A stretch of 64,000 bases of DNA from Congeria kusceri. Lineage: Eukaryota > Mollusca > Bivalvia > Myida > Dreissenidae. A model generated the notes under the pieces. The model saw nothing but the letters and a program-made list of their open reading frames with translations. It did no database searches and was not told the origin of the DNA. The position numbers were made by a program, and so were the translations under genes. This document shows positions 1-12,599 of this stretch, in pieces. The stretch spans positions 21,002,480 to 21,066,479 of the forward strand of contig CM051034.1 of the NCBI GenBank assembly GCA_027627225.1, written 5' to 3'. Positions within the stretch are counted from its first letter, which is position 1. Every line of letters begins with the position of its first letter.

Positions 1-761
1 CGTCGGAATTAATTTGATAACACACATCTATACTCCTCCCCTTGGGTTATTCGACAACAAATTTTATCATAGAAAAATATTATTTCGATTCTAATACAAT
101 CTTAGTCTTTATTTTTAAAGGTAATGAATGAGACTGTATTTATCTTTACTCATGCATCTTACATTTACACGCAGGTTTCAGTGGCGCATTTCAATGACAT
201 CATTAATTAAAATCATAACAATTCATTATGACATCATTCAGCTTTATTGATAAACATTGATAGAATGACGTTAGCTTCATTGATAAAAATCTATGAAACA
301 ATGTGACGTCATCTTGTTTGATAATACATTGAACATTTAATGTAACAGTTAATGTTAATTTAACAGGCGCAAACGAAAAGTATATTAACAAAACATCAAC
401 GTTTGTTGTAAACATAATTCTTAAATATGTATTAAAAAGTGGTTTTATTGCGTTCCATAATGCGGAAATGATTTGTTTGTCAAAAATTTGCTATCGCGCG
501 TTTAAGTATGTGCTGAACAATTCCAGAACTATTTTCAAAACATTAGGCTTCGTCCATAATTTGTTGCTGAATAACCTATACTTGATTTTCTTCTTTGTCG
601 ATAGAAAACTAGGCGCGTTCACTAGAATACAGTACACCTCTGGGACATAACATACTATGTGTCAGATAAAGTAGTGCTTGTACTGGAGTAATTTATGTTT
701 TCATGTTTGTTTACAACAATATTACAATCTATATAGTTGTTTGCCCTGTACATCCTTTCAG
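1..761 (+). other. Intron of the shootin-1 gene, no element recognised
   Basis: AT-rich sequence ending in the acceptor at 760-761. It contains a TGACGTCA palindrome (304-311) and scattered short inverted repeats. I see no coding exon upstream of 762. Confidence 0.45.
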
Positions 762-3700
762 GTTCTTGGCAAATATCTTCAAGCGCAAGAAAGGCCCAGA
801 TGTTCAAGCAGTTGGTAAGTGTTTGCTTTTCCTTGATATGACGGCTGATGCTGTAAAAACATATTAGGCATGTCATGATAAAACCAGGCTAATCCAGGAT
901 AGCACTTTCCGCTTTTATGGTATTTTCTGTTTCAAGGAAGTCTCTTCTAAACATAAATCCACTTTAGGCGGAAAGTGCCGTCCTGGATTAGCCTGTGCAG
1001 ACTGCACAGGCTAATCCGGGATGACACTTTACGCACGTGCATTAAGCCCTGTTTTCCCACAACACGCCTCATATTAGTTTTAGTGCATGTTAATTATAAT
1101 AGAACAGTTTGAATGTTACTATTGGGTTCAAATCAATATCCGTATTTTCTAACATAATTAAATGTATTTGTTGTGCTCACCTGTAAAAAATATTTTTTAT
1201 GCCCCCACCATAGTGTTTACCCTGTACGTGGGTACGTACGTATGTACGTATCAACGTATGTACATATGTACGTGTGTACGTACGTACATGTGTATCTATA
1301 TACGTATATATTCAGATTATTGTCCGGACAATAACTTTGTCCAGCATTGGAGGATTTTCAAATAACTTGGCAGAAATGTTAAGCATAATGAGATGGTGTG
1401 TCGCGCACAAGAACCAGGTCCCTAGGTCCACGGTCAAGGTCACACTTTAAGGTCAAAGGTCAAATATAGGAATTAAAGCCATAGACTTGTAATTTTGTCC
1501 AGCATGGAAGGAATTTCAAATAACTTGGCACAAGTGTTAAGAACTTAAGGCATACACCCTGTCTGGAACATAATTTTGTCCATCGGGGAAGGAATTTCAA
1601 TTAACTTAGCAGAAGTGTTAAGCATAGTGAGACGGTGGGTTGCGTGCAAGAACCATGTCCCTAGGTCCAAGGTCAAGATCACACTGAAAGGTCAAAGGTC
1701 AAATATAAGAACTTAAGTCATAGATACTGTCTGGAGCATAATTTTGTCCATCACGGAAGGATTTTAAAATAACTTGGCTGAAGTGCTAAGCATGGTGAGA
1801 CGGGGTGTCTCGCACAAAAAACAGGTCCCTTGGTCCAAGGTCAAGGTCATACTTAAAGGTCAAAGGTCAAATATAAGAATTTAAGCCATAGACCCTGGAC
1901 GGAGCATAATGTTGTCCAGCAGGGAAGGATTTTAAAACAACTTGGCATAAGTGATGAGCATTATGCAATGGTGTGTCGCGTGCAAGAAACAGGTGCCTTG
2001 GTCCTAGGTCAAGGTCACACTTAAAGGTTAAAGATCAAGTATATGTATATATGTTAAGATGCTTGTCCAGGCAATAACTTTGTCCAGCATTGAAGGATTT
2101 TCAAATAACTTTGCAGAAGTGATAACTGTTATATGGCAGAAGTGATAACCGTTATATGACAATGTGTTGCGCGCAATAACTAGGTCCAAGGTCAATTTAC
2201 TTGGCAGAAGCGATAAGCATTATGAGACGACATGTGGCGTTCAAGAACCAGGTCTGTTCCTGAAAGGTCAAGGTCACTAATCATGGTCAAAGGTCAAATA
2301 ATTGTCCAGAGCATAATATTGTCATGCATGAAGGGATTTTCAGATACAAACATACAAGAACCATTACTCTTCATCGCCAACAAGTTTTAATTACTACCCT
2401 TTATTGATTTTTTTTGTCAGGACTAAAACTATGTTGTGATACCTCAACTTACTTAACAGAATAAGAGAATACAATAGCAGAAAGTACAATATTGAAGGTG
2501 GGGGCATCCGTGTCTGTGGACACATTTCTAGTTTTATGATACATTTGTGTTCAACAGTTTCAGTTATCAATTACATTTGTGTTCAACAGATTCAGTTATC
2601 AATTACATTTGTGTTCAACAGATTCAGTTATCAATTACATTTGTGTTCAACAGTTTCAGTTATCAATTTCTTGGCCAAGTTTTACATGGTGTATCGTTTA
2701 CTTACAATGTAAAATAAATTCCTACATTTTTAGCAAAAGCTACTAAAAATGTGTCACCATGTTATGTGTTATTTATTGCTTTGAGTAAACCAGTGCCATT
2801 ATTACATTTATTTGTTACTCAGTTAAGAAGACGGGGGGTGTGGTCAATGAAGACTTCAACAAAACCTTGGAGGAGATGATGGAAAATATCCGGCAAGGGA
2901 GGTCACTCAGACCCACAATTAAACCTGTGACAAAAGTGTGTAGTTTATATGATCTTGTTTGATCTTCCATGGATTTATTTCTCACTCGGTTGATGTGTTT
3001 ATAGCTTTAAAACATGTTTTGGATATACCTATTTATACTGAATTACAAATACAGAGTTATGGCCCTTGACTTAAAAAAAAATTATATTAACATTTTGCTT
3101 GCATGGTAAAAGTTTATTTTTAATTACATGTGTATATTTAAAATTGTATGTTTGTAAATAGATTTGTCATCTTTAAATTGTCAGAATATGCTTTGATGCG
3201 TTTTTTATTTGAAATATGTGTAAACGTTTTAGGCATGGTTTTAAAATACTACATGTTTAAGCTTTTTAATATGTGAAGTGCAATTTAAGTATGCTCATAT
3301 GTAAACAAGCTCACTTATCAGCCATTTTCCTTCAAAAGCTTTTTAAATAATATGCATAATTGTTATTGACACAACAACTCCAACTCATATACAACTGCTG
3401 CTAATTGTGTAATTTGTGAACTATTCCTCTAACACTAATATACCGTGTTCATGTTTTCTGCAACAAATATTAATTTTGCATTCCTCAATGCTTTCATTTT
3501 AATGTTCTTCCCAATATAGAGCACCGATGCTTCGGGCCATTCAAACTTCCGAATGGTCCTGAAGTCCAAGAGCTTTGATGATAGAGAGGTGATCATTCTT
3601 CTGCTGATGCATTATTGCTGCTGTCGTATGCATCCATGTTTTACTAACGTCTCAAACTTGCACAACCGTAATCATCTTTGTGTTTATAAGTAGACAGGGA

Positions 3701-6700
3701 TGAAGTTGTACATTAAGTGTCTAATTACCCTAGATTGGTATATATATACATATAGGATCTGACACTATTTGTCATTTCATACCAAATTTTATTAAACGAG
3801 TTCAGGCATTTTGTTGGTAAGCGAGCCTTTGGTGAGCGTTTTAACAAATTTCCTGGACGAGATTAATAAAATATGGTATGAAATAACAACGAGTGTCAGA
3901 TCTTTTTTATCACATGCTTTTAAATGAAATAAAACCCTTCTAATTTTACCAAAAAAAGTTGGTAAATCCTCAAAGTTGTGTACTGATGTGACGTCATTTG
4001 ATGTTGACGACTTCATTTCACCAAAATAACGTCATGCGATTGGCCAGTAAAGAATATGTAGCCAATAAAAACAATCACAATGTTATCTTACACATGTGTA
4101 AGATAATAATATTGGTAATGGCTGTATTACACAGAAAACAAGGTAAAGCATGTGATAAAAAATATCGTGTATACTAGTACTAAATGAATATATATTTAAA
4201 ACGTAAGAAATAAAAGTTGTGTACTGATGTGACGTCAACATCATGACGACGTCATTTCACCAAAATAACGTCATGCAATTGGCCAGTAAAGAATATGTAG
4301 CCAATAAAAACGATCACAATGTTATCTTACACACGTGTAAGATAATAATATTGGTAATGGCTGTATTACACAGAAAACAAGGTAAAGCATGTGATAAAAA
4401 ATATCGTGTATACTAGTACTAAATGAATATATATTTAAAACGTAAGAAATAACCATAGTTAGTTGTAAAATGATTGTATCCAAGTAGTTACCGGTGGGTA
4501 ACTAGTATTCGTTTAATCAGGCTACTATTTTACAATATCCAAATGCCACACAATCAGTTCTAGTTAAAATAGAAACAATAAAATCATATTGAATGATGTC
4601 AAACACACGATAAGTGTATAACTGACATGAATAAATATTGTGCCGTACATTATATAAATATATATTCGAATACTGTTTCATTGAAGTCAATCAAATGAAC
4701 GCCATAGAATGTGAATGTGTGTTGTTAAACGATACAAGATGTAAAATGTTGCCTTTCAAAGTTTTAAAATGTATTTTTGGCTGTATGGTATGTTCTGGTA
4801 TTTTCATGTTCACAATTACATTTTAATTCAGGTTTTGATTGTCTATTTTAAATTCAAAGTAATGTTATTAAAAACAACTGTTACAATATTTCGTATCTGA
4901 TCCTGTGGAACAGAACTCCACAAATAGGTGGCATTTGAGTTAATAATTTATCGCCTGGATTCACAAAACAGATTGAGACTGATGTTCAGGTTTCAGATGA
5001 ACTTGTCCCTGGTATTTTGGGATAGGGCTCAAAGCTTGTGTCAAAAATTCTGGATAATATTTTATTATAATTCAAATTCATAATTGATGGTCAGATACAT
5101 GTACATAATATATATTTGTTTCAAGGTTTTGCACGTTGTATTTTCGAACCCCACAATCTATGTCTTTGTCAACAATTTTTTGGCTGAGTGCATGAAAGTT
5201 TGAATATTACTCAGCTTCAAAACTACTGAATTGCACTTGGACTGTTATTTTTTCGAAGCATTAAGGTAGTATCATTAATTAACACAATTGGGAAAAATTA
5301 AGCTTATTTACGCATCACTTTCGATTGTTAGGCTTATTAAACATTGAACAACTGGCATTTTGTCTCCATTGTCTTAAGCATGTACTGAGTGAAAGAAGCT
5401 ATTTTAAACAGATCTTCATAATGCTTAATTCAGCAGCCGTGCACACACTATGTAACTTGGTACACTTTAATACTTGAAACAGATTCAACTTTTCTTGATT
5501 TAATACTGGATACAGATTCAGGACTTTTCTTAATTTAATACTGGATACAGATTCAGGACTTTTCTTGATTTAATACTGGATACAGATTCAGGACTTTTCT
5601 TGATTTAATGCAGGATACAGATTCAGGACTTTTCTTTATATTATAATAACTATTGTTTGAAATGGATCTAATTTTGGTTGGCGCTCCTTTCCTTGATTTA
5701 ATACTGGATACAGATTCAGGACTTTTCTTGATTTAATACTGGATACAGTTTCATGACTTTTCTTGATTTAATACTGGATACAGATTGAGGACTTTTCTTG
5801 ATTTAATACTGGATACAGTTTCATGACTTTTCTTGATTTAAGGCAGGATACAGATTCAGGACTTTTCTTTATTTTATAATAACTATTGTTTGAAATGGAT
5901 CTAATTGTGGTTGGCGCTCCTTTCTACATTTACTCCATGTCTTTTCTGAAGTGCTTGGAGACTTAGTTGTTTAAAAGGCTTATTGAAAGTAAAAGCTGTG
6001 TTCATACTATTTTGTGAATTGCTTGAAAGTTGTGAGAATGAATATTCTTGTATTAATCGTTTGTGCTGTAGATTGAATATAATATAAATAAAAACCCAGA
6101 CACGTCAGCAGGAGAGAAATGCCCTACATGTTTTTAAATTGTATTAGTATGATTATTCAAACCATTAGCTTATTAGAAAGTGGGTATTTACTGGTATATA
6201 CATGGTATCGTTTATGAAAATTTTGTGTTTAGTGAACATATATATAGATTTAACCCTTCTGTTGTAGAGCATAATTAGAAGTATTCAAAATATAATCATT
6301 ATTGTATGGTTGTTTAGCTATGGTTGGGAAATATTAAACAGTATCATGCAGATGTAAATTACATATACAAACTGCATATGTACCAGTATATTGGGATGTG
6401 TTGTATGTACCATGTCCCACCGGGCATTATAACCACACATTTCTGTCATATCTTGACATCCAGTACTCTCACTGCCAAAACATCCTTAAAATAAAAAATG
6501 AGGTGTATCTCACAAAATGTTCAGACTTAAAAAATATGGATTATGAATACTTCTTGGCCATTGACTTGCCCATGGGAATTCAAGGCCCCAAAAAATGGGT
6601 TGTTGTGTTGTATGAATTTTTGCCCGTCATATGGAGAGTTTTATGGAATATGCCAGTTGGTTATATCATACGAATATGCTTTACCCCATATTCAGACTGT

Positions 6701-9700
6701 TATAATGCTATGATGTGTTTTTGTAATTGTACATGTGCCCTAAAGAGTTGATGGTTTTGTCTTTTTTGCTCAATATGCATAATGAATTTGATTTTAAGCT
6801 GACATTTCTGTATATGTAATATATTCTTGCAACCAGCTTGTAACAATGTCTGATCTATCTAAGCCACAAATGCTATTTAAAAATCATTTTCTGAACAGTT
6901 CTGTGATCAGCATCTAGCTTACAGTAGAAAACTGTTTTGTATCTTTTGTAGAAGGTACCAAAACAAGAAGGGGGTGCTATGCTTGAGCTGTCCAAAATAA
7001 TGGTAAGATAGAATTAAAAACACAATAATTTTTCTGAATCATGTTGTATTTAGACTTGTGTTCAGTAATTAATCTCAACTTGCAATCTGTTATTTTAGCT
7101 TATCCTTAATTGCTTGTAGTTACTATATTTTATTTTCTAAAAACTTTGCACTAAACAAATTGCAGATTGTTGCAGTTAAATATCAAGGGTTTAAAACCGG
7201 GGTTGGTTCCTTTTCAGTCTGCAAACTGGAAAATATACCAAAGCAGCTCTGTGCTCTGTTTTTAAGCCTGTAACAAGTTAACAAACCTCACTTAATGTTA
7301 ACTTATTTGACTAATGGGAATTTTTATTTCTGTCTACTAAACTATGAAAATATTTCCCAGTATTGACCAATAAAAAAATATTTTTTCTTTTTCTTTTAGA
7401 ACTGAAACATACTAGATGGACCATTTTTTTAACCAATCAAATACCTTGTTTCTTGCTCCTCAAGTTCTAAATCGTGTATTGACCAACCAGAATCTTGTTT
7501 CTGTACCTGAAATACTGAAACATGTTTTGACCAATCAGAATCTTGTTTCTGCACCTGATATACTGAAACATGTTTTGACCAATCAGAAATCATGTTCTTT
7601 TAGCAAAAGATGAAGAGGAACCACAGTGAGGTTGAACTTGATCCCATTGAGAAGGATAAAGGAGACTCAGAGTTGGCTCAAGTTTTCCGCCGGGTGAAGA
7701 AATCGGGTTCCATTGATGGTTTGGCTTTTGTTTGTATTTGTAACTTAAATGAGGTTGTTTACAGTTTCCCAGCTAACACAGGTTATTATGTCATTACATA
7801 CTGTAGTTTCCCTTAGTATAAGGATATCTTGAATATTGGAACACCTTAAAAAATGTGCTTTGAAATGACATTTATCGTTATGTCTTGTCTAAATGTTGTT
7901 TTCTTGCTTATAAATGGCCAAATATTTTTATGCGCCCACAACGTGGGAGGCATTAAGTTTTGCACTTGTCAGTCTGTCCGTAGGTCCCAAAATTGTGTGT
8001 GCTCAACTCCTCTTTGATTGCGCTCAAACTTTAACAGCTGAAGAACCTTAATGTGTACGTGATCGTAAAGGGAGGAATTTGGCCTCGACCGATTTCGACA
8101 GAATTATGGCCCTTTTATTTTTCCCATCATAGAATATATTCCCCGAAATTTTGTGGACTCAACTTCTCTTTAACTACTTGGCGGATTTCCGTCGAACTTT
8201 CACAGCTGAACAACCTTAACGTGTAGGTGATCATGAAGAAAGGAATTTTGGCTGCAACCAATTTTGGCAGAATAATGTCATGAGAAAATAATAGTTGCCC
8301 TTTTATAGAATTTATATGAAAATACATTTGTAAAGGCAAAAATTAGTGTTGGCGACACGCCCTTTGTCTGTGTCCAAACATGCATCATGGGGGCATCCGT
8401 GTCTGTGACACATTTAGTTTTTGCTGATTTGCCAATATAAACTTGAAAACTTAAACTTGTATATTGAACAATCATTTGTTTCCACAGATTTTTGATCAAA
8501 CTATAGGTTATGTTGTCTTCTACTAATTCAGACTAAGATCAGAAATTAGCAAGTGTTTTGTTTTTTATGACATACAAAAAGATTCTGGTGATTACACTGA
8601 GTAGTTACGTTTTTCTGTTGTTAGCTCACCTGAGCACAACATGCTCATGTTGATATTTTGTGATCGCATTTTGTCCGTCGTGCGTCGTGAATCCACCTCG
8701 TCAACATTGACCTTGTGAACACTCTAGAGGCCACATTTATTGGCCAATCTTCATGAAACGTGGTCAGATCATTTGTTCCAATGATATCTTGGCCGAGTTC
8801 GAAACTGGGTCATGTGGGGTCAAAAACTAGTTCACTAGGTCAAATTGAAGAAAAAGCTTCAATTTCAATATGTGCTTCAAAATTTTGAATGTCTGTTGTC
8901 ACTTAAGTTTTTCAAACCATGATGATTAAGACCGCATTTCCATCAGTCCGTATCAGTATATCCGTATAAAAATCTAACACATGGAAAATTGTTTGACTAA
9001 TGAAACTCAGGTGAGCGACCAAGGGCCATTTGGCCCTCTTGTTTAAATACACTATTTGTGTGATCATTTTAGACCATTTTTGTGATCATTTCTGCGCCCT
9101 TGTACCTTTCGTGCAATAATATAAGAGCTTTTTGTGTGATAACTTCAGAGCCGCCAGTTAATATGAGAAAAAAGTTGCCTGAAGTGCACGAAGAACGAGA
9201 ATCTGAAGTAATGTAAGTGGTTGCCATAGTAACACAAACATTGTATTGTATATGATAACTATGCTTTTGTCTGGCTTTGAAAAGGAAGCTTATTTCTAGG
9301 GGTGTAACAATATCATCTGAACATATTGTGATAGATATCACAAAATGTGTGCTAAATATCACAATACATGCCATGATATATAACCCTTATAAGAGACTGC
9401 TTCTATGCCCCCGGCATCTTGATGCGGGAGGCATATAGTGAGCGTCCTGTCCATCCTTCCGTCCGTCTTTCCTTCCGTGACAAGGTTAAGTAGATTTTAC
9501 CGTTTTGTCTAGCACCAACACCGCTTACTACAACACTTGGATCTTGGATACTTACACATTTGTTGCTTATGACCATTCTCTATCCACCCATATCACCCAA
9601 CCTCACATTGACCTTGACCTTGACCTAATTTGGAATTATAATAATTCGAAAGGGCCATTTCTTGGTTAACTAGATTTTACCATTTCGTCTTACACCAACA

Positions 9701-12171
9701 CCGCTTACTACAACACTTTGATATTTACACAGTTGTTACTTATGACCATTCCCAATCCACCCATATCACCCACCTCACTTTGACCTTGACCTTGACCTAA
9801 TTTGCACTTAAAATAATTCGAAAGTGCCATTTCTTGGTTAACTAGATTTTACCATTTCGTCTTGCACCAACACCGCTTACTAAAACACTTGGATATTTAC
9901 ACAGTTGTTACTTCTGACTGTTCCCAATCCACCCATATCACCCACCTCACTTTGACCTTGACCTAATTGGCACTTAGAATAATTCAAATGGGCTGTTTCT
10001 TGGTTTACTAGATTTTACCATTTTGTCTAGCACCAACACCGCCTGCTACAACACTTGAATACTTACACAGTTGTTGCTTATGATTATTCCCAATCCACCT
10101 ATATCACCCAACCTCACTTTAACCTTGACCTTGAACTAATTTGGACTTGTAATAATTCAAAAGTGCCATTTCTTGGTTAACTAGATTTTACCGTTTCGTC
10201 TAGCACCAACACCGCTTACTACAACACTTGGATATTTAGACAGTTTTTACTTATGACCATTCCCAATCCACCCATATCACCCATGGACATATTTGGACTA
10301 AGAAATGGGCACCAACCGGGGGCATGTGTGTTTATCAAACACAGAATCTTGTTTCGTCTTCTAATTCATGTTGCAAACACCCTAATGCAAATTAAATAGA
10401 CAGATTAGTACAAATACTGTTTAATACAAATCTGTAGAATATATCTAAATATTATATTATCGCCTGAAATAAAAAGTCGAAACGTGTAGTGAATTGGAGT
10501 TTGTCCTTATTTCCTTCATTTAACTGATAAAATTCCTTAATATAAAGGTATACCAATATATTGTTACACCCATTACACCCTTATTTCTCTCTTAAACTTG
10601 TATGTTACGTGTTGCAGCAACACATTTCTGTTTAATATGCCACTTATGCAGTCAAATTGGAAATTTACTTTTATATTAATTGCATGTGTATAAATCTTTA
10701 AATTAAAACGTACCAACAATTCTTAAACTGGTTGTAACCATGGTTGCACATTTTGGTGTAGAATTAAACAATATGGTTTGTAAAAATAGTAAAAATCTGT
10801 TAACAAGACTAGTTTAGTGAGTGTAATACAAGTACATATAGTATAATTATAATTTATAGCAGCATATAACTTCTTTGACTATGTATTAATGTGGTGTTGC
10901 AACCATGTCAAGAGCAGTAGTCTATACTAGTTTTCTTTTATCCCATCATTGTGCATGCGTTAACAATGTATTTATTCATGACTGTGGGACAAATCTATCC
11001 CAAGCATTCTAGTGACATCATTTTGTATCGTCATGATGCCATTTTATGTTTAAATGTTTTTCTTTTTGCTCATTTTGGAAATAAAAGCAAAGGATGCTGG
11101 GATAGGTAGAACTCTAGGCAAGTGTTGAATAAAGATAAGATTATCTGCTCAAGCCAAAGAAGTGAACTACTCACCAAGACTTGTACTTTTGAGGCGTGTC
11201 GTGGTAAAACTGGGCTTAATGCACGTGCATAAAGTGTCGTCTCAGACCAGCCTGTGAAGGCTCATCCGGGACAACACTCCGTTTCTATGGTATTTTCTTT
11301 TTCAAGGAAGTCTCTTCTAAACATAAATCCACTATATGCAGAAAATATTGTACTGGTTTAGCCTGTTCGAACTGCCCAGGACGGAACTTTACGCACGTGG
11401 ATTAAGCCCGGTTTTCTCATGACACCACGCCTCATTTGTAGTTCAGTTTTTCTAAGCCTCACTAAATAAACTTATAATTATTATGCCCCCCTTCGAAGAA
11501 GTGGGGGTATCTTGCTTTGCATCTGTCCGTTGGGATTGCATATGGGGTGGGTGGGGTCAAGGTCAAGGTCACCGTTACTAAAAATAGAAAAAACGGTTTC
11601 AGCAAAATAACTTGAGAACGCATCGAGATATTTTAAGGAAACTTCATACATATATACCTTATATCGAGACCTCGCTTGGGATTGCATATGGGGTCGGTGG
11701 GGTCAAGGTCACCATTGCTAAAAATAGAAAAACGGTTTCCGCTCAATAACTTGAGAACGCATCGAGATATTTTAATGAAACTTCATACATAGATACCTTA
11801 TATTGAAACTTCTCTTGGGATTTCATATGGGGTGGGTGGGGTCAAGGTCGCCATTACTAAAAATAGAAAAACGGTTTCCGCTCAATAACTTGAGAACGCA
11901 TCATGATATTTTAAGGAAACTTCATACATAGATACCATATATCAATACCTCACTTGGGATTGCATATTAAACACATTTCTTAAAAATTGTACATATTCAC
12001 AACTTGGCTGCAAGTCGGGGGGCATACATGTTTTACAAACATCTCTTGTTCAACTCTAACCAAGTGTCTCTATAAGTCTTTGCTGAAATTCTGCAATTGA
12101 CTGCATAGGTCTATTTAATAGCTTCCCTTCTTTTTCTCAGAACCAAAACTTCTGTATCAGAAGAGCCCTAA
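762..12171 (+). CDS. SHTN1: Shootin-1 homologue, C-terminal exons (5' part outside window)
   Basis: Seven exons join in one frame: 762-814, 2823-2935, 3520-3588, 6952-7002, 7604-7718, 9149-9212, 12141-12171 (stop TAA), giving 164 residues. All have AG acceptors and GT donors. Three stretches resemble the vertebrate shootin-1 C-terminal half in the right order: a basic segment (FLANIFKRKK), then TLEEMMENIRQGRSLRP (vertebrate has an EEMMDRIKKG-LRP motif), then SELAQVFRRVKK (vertebrate ELERILRRRK). Shootin-1 couples actin flow to cell-adhesion molecules in growing axons; that role is known for vertebrates and only inferred here. The coiled-coil N-terminal part must lie upstream of base 1. The last exon is tiny. 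It is supported by a strong pyrimidine tract before 12141 and by the perfect donor at 9213; if that donor is skipped, translation stops at 9214-9216 instead. The exon 7604-7718 donor is weak (GTTTGG). Confidence 0.72.
867..1071. mobile_element. GC-rich foldback element, copy 1 of 5
   Basis: Short element in an intron of the shootin-1 gene. It ends with the arm GACACTTTACGCACGTGCAT followed by an ACACGCCTCA tip. Inside are paired copies of GGATTAGCCTGTGCAG and its complement around a spacer containing TTTCTGTTTCAAGGAAGTC. The left arm is shortened compared with the copy at 12248. There is no coding capacity, so it looks like a MITE or foldback sequence. Confidence 0.6.
1196..2534 (+). repeat. 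Hairpin-ended dispersed repeat with tandem body rich in AGGTCA
   Basis: Begins TTTTATGCCCCC and closes with GGTGGGGGCAT, a small hairpin (GTGTC..GACAC) and TTTCTAGTTTT. The body is a set of diverged units of roughly 160-200 bp. Each carries the sense-strand string AAGGTCAAGGTCACAC and then AAGGTCAAAGGTCA; three copies are perfect (1449-1462, 1689-1701, 1857-1869). A cryptic TACG/GTAC microsatellite lies at about 1228-1285. This is a non-coding element in an intron; the same 3' end recurs at 8388-8420. Confidence 0.6.
2540..2667 (+). repeat. Minisatellite, 32 bp x 4
   Basis: Four head-to-tail units beginning TACATTTGTGTTCAACAG, nearly identical (an ATT/TTT variant inside), immediately after the preceding element. 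Intronic. Confidence 0.85.
3750..4453. mobile_element. Nested foldback elements with a 241-bp tandem duplication
   Basis: An inverted pair of about 40 bp (GATCTGACACT near 3757 and AGTGTCAGATC near 3892-3902) brackets one small foldback. A second inverted pair (TTTTTTATCACATGCTTT near 3905 and AAGCATGTGATAAAAAATA near 4147) brackets the next. From 3972 a unit of 241 bp is duplicated almost perfectly (3972-4212 and 4213-4453). Each copy has a TGACGTCA palindrome (3989-3996, 4230-4237) and a palindromic stem (CTTACACATGTGTAAG or CTTACACACGTGTAAG). Lies in an intron of the shootin-1 gene. Confidence 0.6.
5485..5932 (+). repeat. 35-bp minisatellite in a higher-order repeat
   Basis: Units of 35 bp (TTTCTTGATTTAATACTGG and ATACAGATTCAGGAC) run for about ten copies. 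A unique block (TTTGAAATGGATCTAATT and TTGGCGCTCC) appears twice, near 5660 and 5895, about 235 bp apart, so the array is organised as two higher-order units. Intronic. Confidence 0.75.
7413..7600 (+). repeat. 48-bp minisatellite just upstream of a shootin-1 exon
   Basis: About three and a half units of 48 bp. Because 48 is a multiple of three, one forward frame stays open (7416-7613) and encodes a repeated 16-residue motif (LTNQNLVS-P-ILKHV). The array runs into the acceptor region of the exon at 7604. I treat it as intronic, since the shootin-1 frame is continuous without it. Confidence 0.7.
7925..8420 (+). repeat. Hairpin-headed dispersed repeat
   Basis: Starts TTTTTATGCGCCCACAACGTGGGAGGCA, a head that folds on itself, then a GTCTGTCCGT stretch. 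Two units share CAACTYCTCTTTGA..GAACTTTCACAGCTGAA. Ends GGGGGCATCCGTGTCTGTGACAC plus ATTTAGTTTTT, the same 3' end as the element at 1196-2534. Confidence 0.55.
8630..9044 (+). repeat. Dispersed repeat of the AGCTCACCTGAGC type
   Basis: Head TTAGCTCACCTGAGCACAAC, body with 'tcatgaaac..ggtcag' units, end CTCAGGTGAGCGACCAAGGGCCATTTGGCCCTCTTGTTT, in which GGGCCATTTGGCCC forms a perfect hairpin just before TCTTGTTT. Relatives lie at 49813, 54690-55452 and, inverted, near 39880-40905. Confidence 0.6.
9410..10358 (+). repeat. Hairpin-headed repeat with ~180-bp tandem units
   Basis: Head CTATGCCCCCGGCATCTTGATGCGGGAGGCATATAG is a near-perfect hairpin, followed by CCTTCCGTCCGTC. The body is about five diverged units, each containing CTAGATTTTACCRTTTYGTCT, CACCAACACCGCTTACTACAAC and CACTTTGACCTTGACCT. 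The end is a hairpin (GTGTTTATCAAACAC) plus AGAATCTTGTTT. A short inverted copy carrying both ends lies at 39297-39493. Confidence 0.65.
11192..11434. mobile_element. GC-rich foldback element, copy 2 of 5
   Basis: Tip GAGGCGTGTCGTGG and end CACCACGCCTCA form terminal inverted repeats. Internal arms and the TTTCAAGGAAGTCTCTTCTA spacer match the other copies. Diverged, with a degraded second arm. Confidence 0.65.
11481..12052 (+). repeat. Hairpin-headed repeat with ~165-bp tandem units
   Basis: Head ATGCCCCCCTTCGAAGAAGTGGGGG, then a CATCTGTCCGT stretch. Three near-identical units follow, each with GGGTCAAGGTC, AAAAATAGAAAAACGGTTTC and AACTTGAGAACGCATC. The end is the hairpin ATGTTTTACAAACAT followed by CTCTTGTTC. 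Confidence 0.65.
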
Positions 12172-12247
12172 CTTGTGTTCCTGTGCTGATCTTTGCTAGG
12201 CAACTGTGCTAAACAGGTATATCTATGCTAGCTTTAGTGTAAATGTT

Positions 12248-12503
12248 GCGTGTCATGGGAAAACTGGGCTAAATGCATGTGCGTTAAATGTCATCCCGGA
12301 TTAGCCTGTGCAGTCTGCACAAGCTAATCCGGGACGACACTCCGTCTACAGTGGATTTATGCTCAGAAGAGACTTCCTTGAAACAGAAAATATGATGAAA
12401 GCAGAAAGTGTCGTCATGGATTAGCCTGTGCAGACTGCACAGACTGATCGGGGACGACACTACGCAGATGCATTAAGCACGGTTTTCCCACGACACGCCT
12501 CAA
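12248..12503. mobile_element. GC-rich foldback element, copy 3 of 5
   Basis: The best-preserved copy. Both halves carry GGATTAGCCTGTGCAG and its inverse (around 12300-12330 and 12418-12450), the spacer is present in reverse orientation, and the tips are GCGTGTCATGGG and CACGACACGCCTCA. Confidence 0.65.
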
Positions 12504-12599
12504 ATGTTGATTTTTCTTCTTCTATAGTATCACATTGTTTTTCTTGGAAGTTTGTGTACCAGTAAGTTCATTATGTAACTCTGTTCTGTAACTATTAAA

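Noticed and set aside
6398..6751. 117-codon plus-strand reading frame in a shootin-1 intron
   Set aside because: No domain, no repeat of exon-like composition, and it lies between well-phased exons; chance frame.
9410..9450. Classical Helitron 3' end (hairpin then CTRR) read on the minus strand
   Set aside because: A hairpin is present but the terminal CTRR and 5' TC are not convincing; only a general Helentron-like plan is proposed.
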